From positions 62,001-126,000 of the forward strand of contig BPQB01000016.1 of the NCBI GenBank assembly GCA_019973155.2: DNA of 64,000 bases, in the 5' to 3' direction. Shown here one piece after another: positions 35,506 through 47,738 of the stretch. This DNA comes from Phanerochaete sordida (taxonomy: Eukaryota > Basidiomycota > Agaricomycetes > Polyporales > Phanerochaetaceae). Each line of letters begins with the position of its first letter. The first letter of the stretch is position 1. Made by a program: the position numbers and the translations under genes. The notes under the pieces are model-generated. The model ran no database searches. It worked only from the letters and a program-made list of their open reading frames with translations, and was not told the DNA's origin.

Positions 35506-36594
35506 CTCTGGCGGTGGTGCGTGCGGCCTGGGACGTTTGAGATTAAAGGAGCCTGTGGATATAAAGCCCAGCGGGCTGAGGTGGTGGGATGAGAGCTCGT
35601 CCGCGGCTGCACACTTCCCCCTTACCGTTTTCGGCTTTTCCCGGTCGCTGTGCCTCTTGTTCCCTGCCACCACTCCCGGGGCGTCCTTTCTTTCTCAAAG
35701 TCGTGTGGACGAGCGTGGACCTGCGAGCGGGCGTCGACGAAGGCGTACGACGGGACAGAGACCCGGCGGCGGCGACTCCCAAACCTGCCCAGTGCCATCG
35801 GTCTGCGTCGGCCAAGCTGTGCGTCTAACGTCCGCCGCTGCTCTGACACTTTATACCCACCCAGGTCCTCCGAAATAGCCCGCTTCGTCCTGCGTACCCG
35901 TCCCTGGCCTTCTCGTTGTGCATCCTGCACTTCTGCGTACCCTGAGCTCGCAAAGTCCGCCGCCGTCGGCCCTCGAAGCGCAACCGCCCGTCGGCCGCGC
36001 CTCGCCCAGTCCGTCTGAAGCTCTGCAGCTGCCCCCTCGCGCTCGCTACGTCATCTCTATTTCCGTCGGCACACCCGTCGTCGGCCAACCAGCCGTGCGC
36101 TCTGGCCAGGGCTATTCTCAGGCGGCATCGCTGCCCCAGTGCTGCGTGAGGCCGTTGCACGGCGGTTGACGTATGTTTAGGTCGTCTCGACATCCTTCAG
36201 CCTGTAGCTTACCATCGCGGTGCGCTCACCCGGAGAGCTCTGGCATTGTACATTACCCATCTGCCCGACGGAGAGAATTGGAATTGCAACTTTCATTGCA
36301 CACAACTAACCCTGCGCGCGGCGAGAGCTGTGGCGCACGTCTGCGGGGTAAGCGCTTTGCTTGCCGTGGCGTCCACCACCACTCCTCAATCCTCCAACGT
36401 TGTTGCTTAGAAAGACTACCAGCGTGCTCTCGAGACTCGACGCTCCGTGGCTGACAACTTGTCCACCTCGCCTGCACGATGCGGCTGGGGGATGCTGACA
36501 GACCGGAACCTCAAATGCACTCAGCGTTTTGAGCTGACCCGCAGGCTTCGCACCTGCTCGTTCCGCGCGCCCTTCCTGCAGCCCTCCGCACACG
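35506..36594. promoter_or_regulatory. divergent promoter region, adaptor and protease 2
   Basis: About 1.1 kb between two divergent starts (35505 minus, 36595 plus). No gene-like frame is supported, and open frames here look compositional. Confidence 0.45.
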
Positions 36595-37936
36595 ATGTTG
36601 ACCATCGCCTTCGTCGCCTCCGCGCTGTGCGCCCTCTCGGCCGCCTCTCCGACCGCCCCGGCAAAGCGCACGGTCACGATCCCCATGGTACGGCGCAGCG
36701 CGCCCTCTTCCAGCGGGACGGCGGACATGGCCGACCTCGAGGCGCAGGCCAACGCGCTCGTCCTGTAAGCTCCCCCTTCCATGCATCCGACGCTCGTACT
36801 GACGCCGTCTGCAGAAAGTACGAGAGCGGCATCTACGCCTACGCGCAGACCACGGGCGCGGACCCGCCGTTCAGCCCGTCGTTCGCCCGCCGCGCGGCCA
36901 CGGAGCGCGCGTACGCCTCCGAGGAGCTCACGGGCGCGCACAGCGGCGCGCTCTGGCAGGGGCTCGTCACCGTAGGCACTCCCACGCAGACCTTCACGGT
37001 CAGCTTCGACACGGGCTTCGGCGACGTCGTGCTCCCGGGCACGGCGTGCAACACGTGCAAAGGGCGCCTGCAGTACAACCCGGTCGCGAGCACGAGCGCG
37101 GTCGACCGGCGCGAGGCGTTCAAGTGGATGAGCCCGGACGGGAGCATGAGCGGGCGGGTGTACGGCGATAGCGTCGGCATCGCTGGGCTCGAGGTGAGCC
37201 ATCCGCCTGCTTCATCTGCGGCACTGTGCTGAACGCATACATGCAGGTCCGCAACCAGACACTGGCGGTCGCGAGCGCGTACACGCCCGACTTCTCGACG
37301 GCGCTCCTGCCCGCCGACGGCGTGCTCGGCCTGGCCTTCCCCTCCGTCTCGCGGCTCGGCACACCGTCATTCCTCCAGAGCCTCGTCGATCAGCACCAGA
37401 TCGCCTCCCCCATCTTCGCGTTCAAGCTCGCGGACGCCGGCGCAGAGCTGACGCTCGGCGGCGCGAACAGCGCGCTCTACACCGATAAATTCACCTACGT
37501 GCCCGTGCAGACCGCGTCCTTCTGGAACGTGCGCCTCGACGGCGTCTCCCTCAACGGCACGCTCGCCGTCGGCGGGCGCGCGAGCATGCTCGACACTGGC
37601 ACCGCGCTGCTGCTCGCGCCCGCAGACGACGCGCATGCGCTTTACGGCGCGCTCCCCGGTGCGCGCCCGCAGCGCACGCCCGCGGGCGACACGCTTTACA
37701 TGTTCCCGTGCGCGGGTGCTCCGACGTTGGGCCTCGTGTTTAATGGGAAGGCGTTCAAGGTCCCGCGCGCGTCGTTCAGCTTGGGCGGGGTGCAGGAGCG
37801 GGAGGGCGTGTGCGTCGGCGCGGTCGCGGGCTCGGAGCGTGTTGCGTTCTGGGTCGTGGGCACGACGTTTCTGCAGACGGTGTACACGGAGTTTGATGTC
37901 GGTAAGAGTCGCATCGGGTTTGCTGCGTTGAAGTAG
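36595..37936 (+). CDS. secreted pepsin-like protease with altered active-site motifs, 412 aa
   Basis: Exons 36595-36764, 36815-37193 and 37247-37936 give 413 codons. The signal peptide MLTIAFVASALCALSAASP is nearly the same as in the protease at 30088, and the first exon has the same length (170 nt). The two aspartates are kept, but the flanking residues differ: FDTGFGDVVLPG replaces the usual DTGSS, and LDTGTALLLAP replaces DTGTS. The C-terminal FWVVGTTFLQTVY is normal. The third intron of the paralog is absent. It could be an active protease with changed specificity or a catalytically weakened homolog. The loss of the Ser after DTG, which normally hydrogen-bonds to the catalytic Asp, favours the second option. 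Confidence 0.93.
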
Positions 37937-38155
37937 TCTGGGGGTCGTGTTTCAATATACCCCTTTGGCTGAGTGTTCTGCGATACGACTGAGCTCTATT
38001 TCTGACAAGATTTAGCCTCAGGGCATTGCATTAAACTAGTCGTGAAGGCAAATAAAATAGCTGCTCTATCAAAGTATTAGCGTAACGATGCGTCATAACG
38101 TATGGAGAGGAACCAGGACGGAAGAGGTGGACAAGACAGGATGTCGTCCAAGACG

Positions 38156-39375
38156 TTACGCAGGGGCGGCATTCCACGGGTCGAATCGCAAACCAGACTT
38201 GATAGGGTCCTGCGCGCTGGTCACGTCCTCCCACTCGCCCCAGTCCGCGTTCTTCGCGTGTGCGCTCTCGAGCGTGCATATCGTGAGGCGGTCCGCAGCC
38301 CACGCGCCCGTCCCGTTCGTCCAGCACGCGATGCGCACGGGCACGCTCCGGCCGACACACGCCGTGAGCTGCGAGCGGCGGCCCCACATGTGCGCGCCCT
38401 GCGACGCGCCCGCGGGCGAGAGCAGCCCCTCCGCGACACGCGGGAGGCGCACGTACTCGCGGCGCGACGCGTTGCACACGGCCCACGTGGCGTCGAGCGG
38501 GTAGTGGCACAGGCTCGCGCCGCCGAAGCGCCGCCAGTCAAACGCGAGGCGGTCGTGTGCGAGCTCGCGCAGCGACGGCGGGCAGCGCACGCGCTTGAGG
38601 GGGCGGAAGGTCTGCAGGTGGCGCGCGAAGCCGCCCGCGCGCTCGACCGCCGCGACGACGTCAGGGTGCGCCTGGAGGCTAGGGGGCAGGCCGCCGGCCC
38701 ACAGCGCGCGATCGTCCAGCCCTGCGAGCGCGAGGATGCAGTCGCCGGACCATGTCGGCCATTTCTGCTCGCTCAGCCGCTTGACTCGACGTTGCCCGGC
38801 CCTTGTCAGTCCGCTGTTGGTAAGACAAAGTGCCGTGGCGTCGCGCAGGTTTTCGATGGCGTCGAAGATAAGTAGCAATACGTCTAGCGGCAGTGTGTGG
38901 AGGCTGGGCGTAGTGCCTCTTTCGAGTATGTGGACGGGCTTCTGGACAGTGAGGGCGTGTTTGCTTTGGAGAACGTATACAGACAGATACAGATGGTCAG
39001 GAGAGCGCCAGGGTCGGTGATGTGGCACTCACGGGAGTACTTCTTCCATCGACATCATGACTGGCTCCACCAAGGGCCACATAACATCGTTGAACTCGTA
39101 TCCTAAACCCGTCATTGTTTCTGGGTGCGGCGAGCCGGCGGTACTGAACACACCGAACATGCCGCTTTCTGGGGTGGAGGGAGGCATTGGAAAGAGCACG
39201 TACTCGCGCTTGTCCAGGTTGATTCTGCGGTGCAACAAAGCATAATCAGAGCGGAAGTATAAGACGTTCACGATGATACGCACATGTTCCACCCTCGCTG
39301 CACAATCCAGCTCGGTATTTGATCCGCAGGTTGAGCTTGCGCCGGAGGTCCAATGATAAACTGAAAGCCGTTCAT
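38156..39375 (-). CDS. F-box-type protein, 363 aa, three exons
   Basis: Exons 39375-39284 (92 nt), 39224-39033 and 38963-38156 give 364 codons. Exon 1 encodes MNGFQF... with PSWIVQRGW. Exon 2 opens with INLDKREYVLFPMP and ends MSMEEVL. Exon 3 has the F-box-like stretch LPLDVLLLIFDAIENLRDAT followed by KWPTWSGDCILALAG and a long C-terminus ending DPWNAAPA. The gene at 63173 has the same first-exon length, same junction phases and same motif order, so these are clear paralogs. F-box proteins bind Skp1 and present substrates to SCF ubiquitin ligases. The substrate is unknown. The W-x-G-D block after the F-box is a family hallmark seen in the other copies here. Confidence 0.82.
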
Positions 39376-39835
39376 TTTGCACCAAGCCTTTCAGGGAGAA
39401 GATAGGCCTCGTTCCAAGGACTTTGAATCGAGGCAGAGGCTGGGCAGGGTGCGGATGGTGGGGAAGAGTAAGCGCAACCTCAGCCTCGGCGCTCACCTTA
39501 TTACCCCAGGTTCAACTTTCCCACGCATTCATTCGATGTGGCGTACCAGCTGCCACGAAAGCTTACGTCTACTATGTACCATTTCAGATTTCTGCATGAA
39601 ACTTTCAAATAGTTGTTGATTGTGCAGATCATCAAGAATACAGAAATCTAGTCGCATAGGTATGCCCGGAGCCGAATAGAGGAGAACATCCTGCTAGGGT
39701 CTACTTTGAGCAACTCGACATAGGGTAGTAGTATGCATATGGATACGCGGACAATTAGACTGGAGGAGGAGACGTTGTTTCATAGTGTGTACAAGCTGTT
39801 ACAGATGGCATAGGTATAGAAGATAATGCTGTTGC
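39376..39835. other. intergenic between two F-box genes
   Basis: No coding signal beyond the promoter of the left gene and the 3' flank of the right one. Confidence 0.5.
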
Positions 39836-40890
39836 TTAGTGAGGGTAACCTGGCTCCGATGACTTGTGTAAAGATAAGGGCTGCTTGCGCATGCACCAGC
39901 TTGAAGGCGATTCCGGGATACGGTGGTCACATTCAGCAGACAGTTGGTCCCACGTCTTCTCCACCCACGCCCCAGTGGCAGAGCGGTCCGCCCGCAGCGA
40001 CTCGCGCACGACGATCTTGACGCGGTCGCCCGCCCAGGGCCCTTCGAAGCCAGGCTCGATGCGGATGAGCGTGCACAGCCGGTCGTACACGCGCTGCGCG
40101 TCGCGCGGGTAGGCGTCCATGTCGTGCTCGGGGCCGGCGTCGGGCGCGAACGCGTCGAGGCTCGCGTACACGCCCTTCGAGGCGTTGCACAGCACCCAGC
40201 GCCGCGCCGGGGGGTAGTGCCAGAAGCCCGCGCCGCCCCACTGCGGCCAGTCGAACACGGCGTGGCGCGCGCGCAGCTCGGCGAAGGAGAGCGGCCGGCG
40301 GACGCCGTCTGTCGCTGTCTCGCGGCTCACGAGCGTGCATGTTGCCAGCAGCTTGTGGAAGGCGTCCGGGCCGGCGCCCACAGAGGCCGTGAGGGCCTTG
40401 TCTTCGGACATAAATTTCGGCAGAGGTATGTGTTGGTGGCGTGCTATGCTGATGGTGAGCTACTGCGTCAGGGATTCACTTCCGCCACTCACCATATGCG
40501 ACGACCGGATAGACAAGCCGTTGGTCGGCCCACGGCGCGAACCTTTCGGCCCAGTGCTCAATGCGGCAGCGTCCAGCGAAGAAGAGGTATGGGTGGACAG
40601 AGGCAAAGGCGGCGACGTCCGTGAACCTCTGAAGATTGTCGAAGATGTTCTGCAGGAGCTCTGGCGGTAGACGAAAGAGGAATACATGCTTCGCTTCGCT
40701 CTGTACGTCGACCGCCACATCGCTAAACACCGCGAGTCAGCACGCCGCCAGATGCTAAAGGGTACATATAATAACTACGCACAATGAACCGTCCAACTCG
40801 TCGGACCAGGGGCTGCATATAGCTGGCACTGTAATCATACGCAAGTGGGTCACGTCCCAGGACAAGGCTTCCCGTTTGTCGATGTTGACT
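39836..40890 (-). CDS. F-box-type protein, 5' exon not found
   Basis: Three exons join in frame: 40890-40783, 40722-40493 and 40401-39836. The first starts at the phase-2 position used by the paralogs and encodes VNIDKREALSWDV. The second has the F-box LPPELLQNIFDNLQRFTDVA and FAPWADQRLVY. The third ends with GPWAGDRVKIVV and a Ser/His-rich tail. The expected short first exon with a PSW...GW or similar motif was not recognised upstream, so either it has diverged or the gene is 5' truncated. The intron 40402-40492 is longer than its neighbours and its acceptor is the least certain junction. It lies in the same orientation as the F-box gene at 38156, about 460 bp away, so it may be a tandem duplicate. 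Confidence 0.65.
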
Positions 40891-42812
40891 CTGCAACGTC
40901 ATCAGCAGAAAATTCGCTCGTAGGCCGGAGTAGATATACTAGGTAGGCGACCAACGGGCCGGCGTCCGACGGCCCAGGGTGAGCTAGCGATACCAGATCG
41001 ACGATGCCTTGCAAGGTCTGGCAAACGAATTCCGGGCTGATATGTTCCTGCCAATCCTCTGCCGATCTGGTAGCTCCCCGGTATACCTAGGCCAACCCTC
41101 CCAGGTGTCCCTCGTGATGTGATGTCACAGCAGTCACCGCGTCCAAGATTGGTGTCATTGCCTGCCCCACCGTCACCGTCGAGTCTGTGCCCCAAAGAAC
41201 CACCGATGAGTGAATTCCTTAAGTCATCGCGACCTCCCCTAAACCCGTTTTTCTCAGCATTGCCTTTTATGTCGCGTGCATAAGAGGAGCATCGCTGTGT
41301 CTTATCGGGCTTGTCAAACCCTTTCCCTGACCACTACACAAGTAGTAGTACCCTCGACCTCCCCTCCGACCATCGCTGTCATCCGAGCCCTGCACTGAAC
41401 ATGGCCGCGCGTTCGACGTCAGTGAGCTTCCGCCTGTCATCGCCGTCCTCCCTTATCCGCAGACGCGCCGCGGCTGGCCGGCGTCGCCACGGCCGCGCTT
41501 CCCCTCGTCCTCGCTCTGAGCACACTGACACACGCATCAGCGTTGTTCTCATTCGCAACCTCGACCCTCGGTATGTCTCTGGCTTTGCCTTCGTCGTGAA
41601 CGCCATTTATAGTATTTCCGCAGGCTCGAGACAGGCGGCGACGTCATGTCTGCGCCTGCCTAGCTGCGCGGCTCTCTCGAGCTTCGTTCTCTCTGTGGTG
41701 CGACATCGGCGAGACCTGTCTCTGGCCCTTCGTGTATTCCGCACCAGCATCGGCGAGCGTTCGCCTTACCCGTGCTCGAATGCGCGACGTGGGGCGACTG
41801 ATTGTGAGCGGCCTCGCGTCCTTTCCTGGTAAGTCCTTACTGATAGTCTTGCCATGTTCCATGACTGACTGCGCAGCTGTTCTACGCCTGCAGATCCTTC
41901 CTGCTGGCGGCCCAACTGCTTTCGTCTCTCGGTACGTCGCTCCTAGTCGCATTCATGGACTGAGACTGAATATATGCGCTATAGGCATCGTTGGTCCACT
42001 CATTTGTACACGTGGTATCGTGGCGCAGACACGGGGGGTAGGACAGCGCGTAAGCTACGCGCACCAACCGCGGCTGAAGGCTCTGTATAGGTACCTCTAG
42101 TAGTGACGTAGCTACCGTGAAATATATTTGCTGTTTTCTACATGCATTGTGTGCAAAAATGTGGCCGCAAAATAATACAATATACAGCAATATCGGAATG
42201 GATTGTGCCCTGCAGGTAGAGGCTTTGCCTACGATGGCATGGCACGGCCAAGCGCTACCAGGCACTACCTAGCATACCTAACCGGTAGGACCGGCCTATG
42301 GCGCCGGCTCGGTAGCCCAGGCAGCAGTTATCGTTGGTCTGCCTATGGGTTGGCAGAGGCGATACCGGGCTGGTGGCGATGGCCTCGCTAGGTGGGTATG
42401 CCTAGCTAGATCTAGCTAGATCTGCAGGTTATTTTTTTGCTGATGCGTCAAGTCAACTAAATCATTGTCATAGTTGACAAGCTCGCGAGCACAACTCACA
42501 GGCAGCACGGAAACATGATCAGCAATCGTAAGGTGGGTGTTAGGAAGAGGAAAGTAGTGGCAAAGAACAAGCCACAGAAAACAGCACAAATAGGACAAAG
42601 AACTGACTGGCACGTGCCGAGTTGGCGAGGCCACACGAACCCGAAGTAGCAAGTGGCGCTGGAGGCATCGGACATCGACAGTTTTCAACATCCCATAAGG
42701 TAGAACGCGAGCTAGAGTACAGAAAACGAGAAATTCGAGTCCGAGCAAAAGATTGACCAAGATGAGATAAAGATAAAAATACACCTGAAGACACGCCACA
42801 CAGTCCACGCAT
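40891..42812. other. mostly non-coding, palindrome-rich segments
   Basis: Two stretches (about 40920-41110 and 42200-42425) are rich in ctag/ccta words and short inverted repeats and may be remnants of a small non-autonomous element. Between them, 41401-42100 shows several consensus introns and one plausible block (FVYSAPASASVRLTRARMRD), but no reading frame could be followed from start to stop. 42440-42812 is the 3' flank of the copper ATPase. Confidence 0.35.
42402..42424. repeat. perfect palindrome with duplicated ctagctagat
   Basis: Two direct copies of ctagctagat sit end to end and create the palindrome agatctagctagatct. The position is at the right end of a palindrome-rich 220-bp stretch. 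Confidence 0.6.
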
Positions 42813-45800
42813 CTAGACCTCGTTCATCTCGACAGGCAGCTGGCTGTACCCCGTCTTCGTGCGGCTGCGGAACAGGTCCTTGAAGCCGTGCCACTGCTCC
42901 GCGAGCGCCGCGCGGAACGAGTCCGCCACGCTCTCCTGCGCGAACGCCTCGCCGGGCATGACGCTCGCCGCGGGGCGCGTCCACCAGCGCAGCAGCAGCG
43001 AGCTCGTCACGACGCTCACGGACGAGAACGCCATCGCCGCGCCGGCCATCATCGGGTGCAGGTGCAGGCCGACGGGCAGGAAGAGCCCCATCGCGAGCGG
43101 GATCCCGAGCAGGTTGTACACGCACGCCCACACGAGGTTCCGCCGGATGACCGCGAAGATCGCGCGCGCGAGGTGCAGCGCCGCGACGACGTCGAGCAGG
43201 TCCGAGCGGATGAGCACGATGTCGGCGGCCTCGATCGCGACGGAGGTGCCCGAGGACAGCGCGATGCCGACCGACGCCGCGACGAGCGCGGGCGAGTCGT
43301 TGATGCCGTCGCCGACCTGTGGGACCTCGGTTAGGCGTTGCACAAGCGAAGGCGGCGACGACGTGGACGACGTACCATTGCGATGCCGCCGCCGTACTTC
43401 TCCATGAGCTCCGTCACGACGGCCGCCTTGCCCTTCGGGCTCATGTTCGCCCACACGCGCTCCGGCGCGATGCCGACCTGCTTCGCGATCGCGAGCGCGG
43501 TGCCCTTCGCGTCGCCGGTCATCATGTTCACCTCGACGCCCATCGCCTCGAGCGCGCGGATCGCCTGCGCCGACGAGCGCTTCGGCGCGTCCGCGAGCGC
43601 GATCGCGCACACGATCGTCGGCGCCGCGGTGGGCGCGGGCGCGATGGACACGAAAATCGCGGTGCGCCCCTGGTTCTCCTCGACGGCGTCGAACGTCGAG
43701 AGCGCGGCGGGGAGGCGCACGTCGTCCGACTGCGCAGCGAAGCGCGCGTTGCCGACGAACACGGTGTACTGGCTCGTCGAGCCCGCGATGCTCGCGGTCG
43801 CGCGGACGCCGGCGCCGGTGACGCTCTCGAAGGCCTCGAGCGTGACCTCGCGCGGGCTGAGCGACGCGCGGCCGAGGATCTCCCGGCCGTACGTCGCGAC
43901 TGCCTTCGCAAGCGGGTGCTCTGAGCGCGCTTCAGTGGCGGAGACGAGAGCGATGATGTCCGTGCGCGTGAGGTCCGCAACCGCAAGCGTCGACAGCGGT
44001 GCGTCCGGGACCGGAGCGCTGCCGTCGACATGGGCGCGGACGTCGTCGTACACTTCGTCGTATTCCGACTGCGCCCATGACCACTGCGCAACGGTCATCT
44101 TGCCCTCCGTGACCGTCCCGGTCTTGTCGAGGACAATGCGCTTGATGCTGCGACTGGCCTCGAGAGCACGGCCACCCTTAATGAGTATTCCATTCTTCGC
44201 TCCAACACCGGTGCCGACCATGATCGCAGTCGGGGTGCTGAGGCCGAGCGCGCAGGGGCAGGCGACGACAACGACGGAAATGCACAGTTGTAGGCAGACG
44301 GCCAGTCTGGAGGCACCGTGGCGCTGGAATAAGTCGGGAAGCGAGTCCGGGCTAAGGATGTGCGAGATGATCATCCAGGCTGCAAAGGTGACGACGGAGA
44401 GCGAGATCACGGTGGGGACGAAGTATCCGGCGACCTTGTCGGCGAAAGCCTGGATCGGCGCCTTGGACGTCTGCGCGTCCTCGACGAGCTTCACGATCTG
44501 GGCCAGCGCGGTGTCCTTGCCCGCTCGCGTGACCACCATGTCGAACGTGCCCAAGCCGTTCACCGTGCCACCGATGACGCTATCACCCGCCTGCTTACTC
44601 ACAGGGAGCGGCTCGCCGGTGACAGCGCTCTCGTCGACTGTCGACGAGCCGCGCAACACCGTGCCGTCTGCGGGAATCTTGTCTCCAGGCACCAGCTTGA
44701 CGGTGTCTCCGACCTGCACGAGCTCCGTGGGAATCCGCTTCTCCTGCGTACACTCCGGTGCATCGGTGTAGATAGTCGCCATCGAGGGTGCGAGCGCCAT
44801 GAGATCTGTCAGCGCGGCGCTGGTGCGCCCCTTTGCGCGGTTCTCGAGAAGACGGCCGAGGGAGACAAACATGATGAGCATGGTGCTGGTATCGAAGAAG
44901 ACGAAGGGGTGGTAGTCGGGGTCGGTGCTGAGGCACGCAGCGAACATGGCGAACAGGGAGTAGAAGTACGCGGCAGAGGTACCGAGCATGACCAGGACGT
45001 CCATAGTAGCACCGCCATGTTTCAAAGCCTTCCAAGCGTTGGAATAGAATTTGCGACCGATCCAGAATTGTGAAGGAGTAGTGAGCATGAGGACGAGGAA
45101 GTCGCCGAGGTATATGCCGTGGTACAAGCGTGTGGCGAAGATTGAGTGGAGCCATGGTATGTACATCGAGATCATGCTGATGGAGAAGACGGGCGCGGCG
45201 AAGGCGACGCTCCAGTAGAAGCGTGTCTGCCACTCTTGAATTTCCTTCGTGCGCGTGAGCGACCGCATTTGGGTCGCATCCTGTTCGTCCGAAAGCATCG
45301 CGTCGAAGCCCAGCTCCTCGATGCGCTCAACCATTTCTCGAGGGCCGATGAGGGTCCGGTCAAACTCTAGTTTGCATGTCTCGGTGGCCAAGGAGACGGC
45401 GACACTGTTTATTCCGGGCAACTTGGCGAGCTCGGTCTCGACCGTCGACGTGCACGACGAGCAGGTCATGCCGTATATGCGCAGTGTGACCGTGTCGGAT
45501 CGAGTCGGCGGAATGAGTGTGGCATCGAATCCAATGTCGGATATTTCCTATTAATACGCGCAGTGGTCAAGACTCGGGCCTGACAAGCGTGATGGATGGT
45601 TGCTCCCACCTCCGCAATCTTTTCCACGGTCCACTTCTCGGGGTCGTACTCGACGACGGCCCTCTCTGCGAGCAGTGCGACCTTGACCGAGTGAATTCCA
45701 GGCTGGTTCCTGAGCATGCTCTCGATGGACTGCGGAGACGCTTCAGTATGGCTGGGCGGAGGAGACGACAGAGCGAGCGCACCTCGACGCAAGCTCCGCA

Positions 45801-45953
45801 CGTCATCCCCTCTATGCGGAATTCACTCTTCTCCGCGAGCCCAAGCTCTTTTGAAGACATGGCCGCGACTTCGTCCTCGTCGAGCGGGAGTGCGAGCTTG
45901 CTATCCGAGGCCTCCTTTCCGGCGGAAAGCAGGCTGGTGAAGATCGCAGACAT
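42813..45953 (-). CDS. copper-transporting P1B-type ATPase (Ccc2/ATP7-like), 988 aa
   Basis: Exons 45953-45783, 45729-45610, 45547-43376 and 43316-42813 give 989 codons. Two N-terminal heavy-metal domains carry the Cu(I)-binding motifs GMTCGAC (split from its domain by an intron) and GMTCSSC. The catalytic core is complete: TGEPLPV in the actuator domain, ACPCALG in the membrane (Cu-specific CPC), DKTGT for phosphorylation, SEHP, and GDGIND across the last intron. It pumps Cu(I) into the late secretory pathway for loading cuproenzymes such as multicopper oxidases. The ATG at 45953 was chosen, but an in-frame Met about 49 codons upstream is possible. It is divergent from the Sec14-like gene with about 294 bp between starts. 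Confidence 0.95.
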
Positions 45954-46247
45954 GGTGGGGGATATGGAGGAAAGCAAGGACCGATGACCGGGGGTATTAG
46001 GGTGTAAATTCGGTGCGACCTGCGCAGGTGAAGATGGGGGTCGAGAAAGAGTCGCACGGCCTTCGTAAGGCTGGCCGCCCGAGTTGCCATTTCGTCTCAT
46101 CTTATCTCAAAGTTATCTTATCAGATAAGTGCTTATTTAGCCTTGCCTCCGTCATGGGCGCTCGCGATAATAGCTGCGAAGCTGCCTCCTGGCTGCGATG
46201 CTTCGCACAACTTCCACTCTATTCCCACCACCAACCACCAGCTCGAC

Positions 46248-47480
46248 ATGTCGGACGTGAAGGACACAGAGGCCGTTGCTGCTGCGCCAGCTGTAGAGGC
46301 TCCTACGGCGACGACCACCGCTGCACCGGCGGAACCCGCCTCAAAGCCCGAAGCTGAGAGCGCGGCGGCCGCGGCGGCAGCTGAGCCCCAGAATGCGCTT
46401 ACCAAGAAGTTCACGGTAGACGAGTGGGTTGCTCTGAGAGAGCTTAGGGTGCGCGTGCCTGTCTCAGCTTGCTAAGCACGCGGCTCAGTGGTTCGATTGA
46501 CAGACGAAGCTGCCCGAGATTTGGAGGGCTGCGTATGCCCCCGACGACCGCAAGGCAGACGTAAAGCCCATCAAGCTCTGGGGCGTCACCATAGACCCTG
46601 CCAACCCGACGTCCGACGCTCGCGTGAGCGTCGTTCTCATGAAGTTCCTGCGTGCGAAGTGCGTCGGCTCGCTTTGGGACCGGTAGTCGGCGCCAAGACT
46701 GACGGTTATGTGCTATCAGGGAGCTGAAGGTCAAGGACGCGGAGACTGCGCTGACTGCAACCCTTCGATGGCGCGACGAGATGAAGATCGACGAGATTAT
46801 GGCCGAGGAGTTCGATGAGAAGATTTACGGCCGCGCTGGTCGCAACTTTGGTCACGACAAAGAGGGCAGACCGGTCAGGTACGCTGAGTTCTGCTGACTG
46901 GCCTTGTCCTTCACCTGATCCGCCATTCCAGCTACAACATCTACGGCGGCGAGGTCGACGTTAAACAGCTGTTCTCCGACGTCCCTCGGTTTATTCGGTA
47001 AGCCCTCAACCGAGGCGTTTCATGTGAGCGGATGCTTATTGGCGAATACAGCTGGCGTATCCAGTTCATGGAGAAGAGCATCGAGCACCTCGACTTCGAG
47101 AACATCGACCAGATGGTCCAGATCCACGACTACGAGGGCGTCAGCATGATGTCGAGGGACGCCAACCAGAAGGCCGCCGCCTCCGAGGCAACGAACCTCT
47201 TCCAGAACCACTACCCGGAGTTCTTGGTGGGTTTCCGCAGCTCAGTCGCACCTGCCCATACCGGTGACTAACCTCTGCACAGGCTCTCAAGTTCTTCATC
47301 AACGTCCCTACTTACATGGCGTGGATCTTCTGGGCATTCAAGGCTGTCATGTCCTCGAAGACCTTCGCGAAGCTGAACATGGTCGGCACGGGCAAGAGCA
47401 CGATCTCTGCGGCTCTTCTCCCTATCATCGACGCGAAGCAGCTGCCGAAGAGGTACGGCGGCGAGGCTGACGCCTGGTAA
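46248..47480 (+). CDS. Sec14-like CRAL-TRIO phosphatidylinositol transfer protein (SFH5-like), 317 aa
   Basis: Exons 46248-46448, 46504-46658, 46720-46878, 46932-46997, 47052-47226 and 47283-47480 give 318 codons. The N-terminus is Ala/Pro/Glu-rich and probably disordered up to about residue 50. The CRAL-TRIO-N part reads VLMKFLRAKELKVKDAETAL. The lipid-binding domain has FGHDKEGRPVSYNIYGGE, EATNLFQNHYPEFL and FFINVPTYMAWIF, and ends with LPKRYGGEADAW. The order and the C-terminal YGGEA fit SFH5 rather than Sec14 itself. It should move or present phosphatidylinositol between membranes at the ER and plasma membrane. The short exons and the 50-60 bp introns match the rest of the window. Confidence 0.88.
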
Positions 47481-47738
47481 ACGACGATAAGACGGCTTGT
47501 ACGATTAGCTGAGACGAAGACCAGCACTATGCTTTGCTACACACTACTCACCCTGCTTATACCCACGTATCCTGGAATGACGATCTACTTCCCACTTGCA
47601 ATCGAATGACTTATGTGCACACATGTTTGTCCAAGTAATGGAGATGGAAATTAAATGATACCGATAAATAGTGATACAGACACGAACAAGTACAACGTCA
47701 GGGACGTAGGAGAAAGAGACAAAAGGAAGACCGAGACT

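Noticed and set aside
41311..42100. A possible small multi-exon gene on the plus strand
   Set aside because: Several good splice sites are visible but no single reading frame runs from a start to a stop through them.
43338..44771. A 477-residue open frame on the plus strand
   Set aside because: It lies antisense to the copper ATPase, whose motifs are unmistakable. It is a shadow of the high G+C third-position bias.
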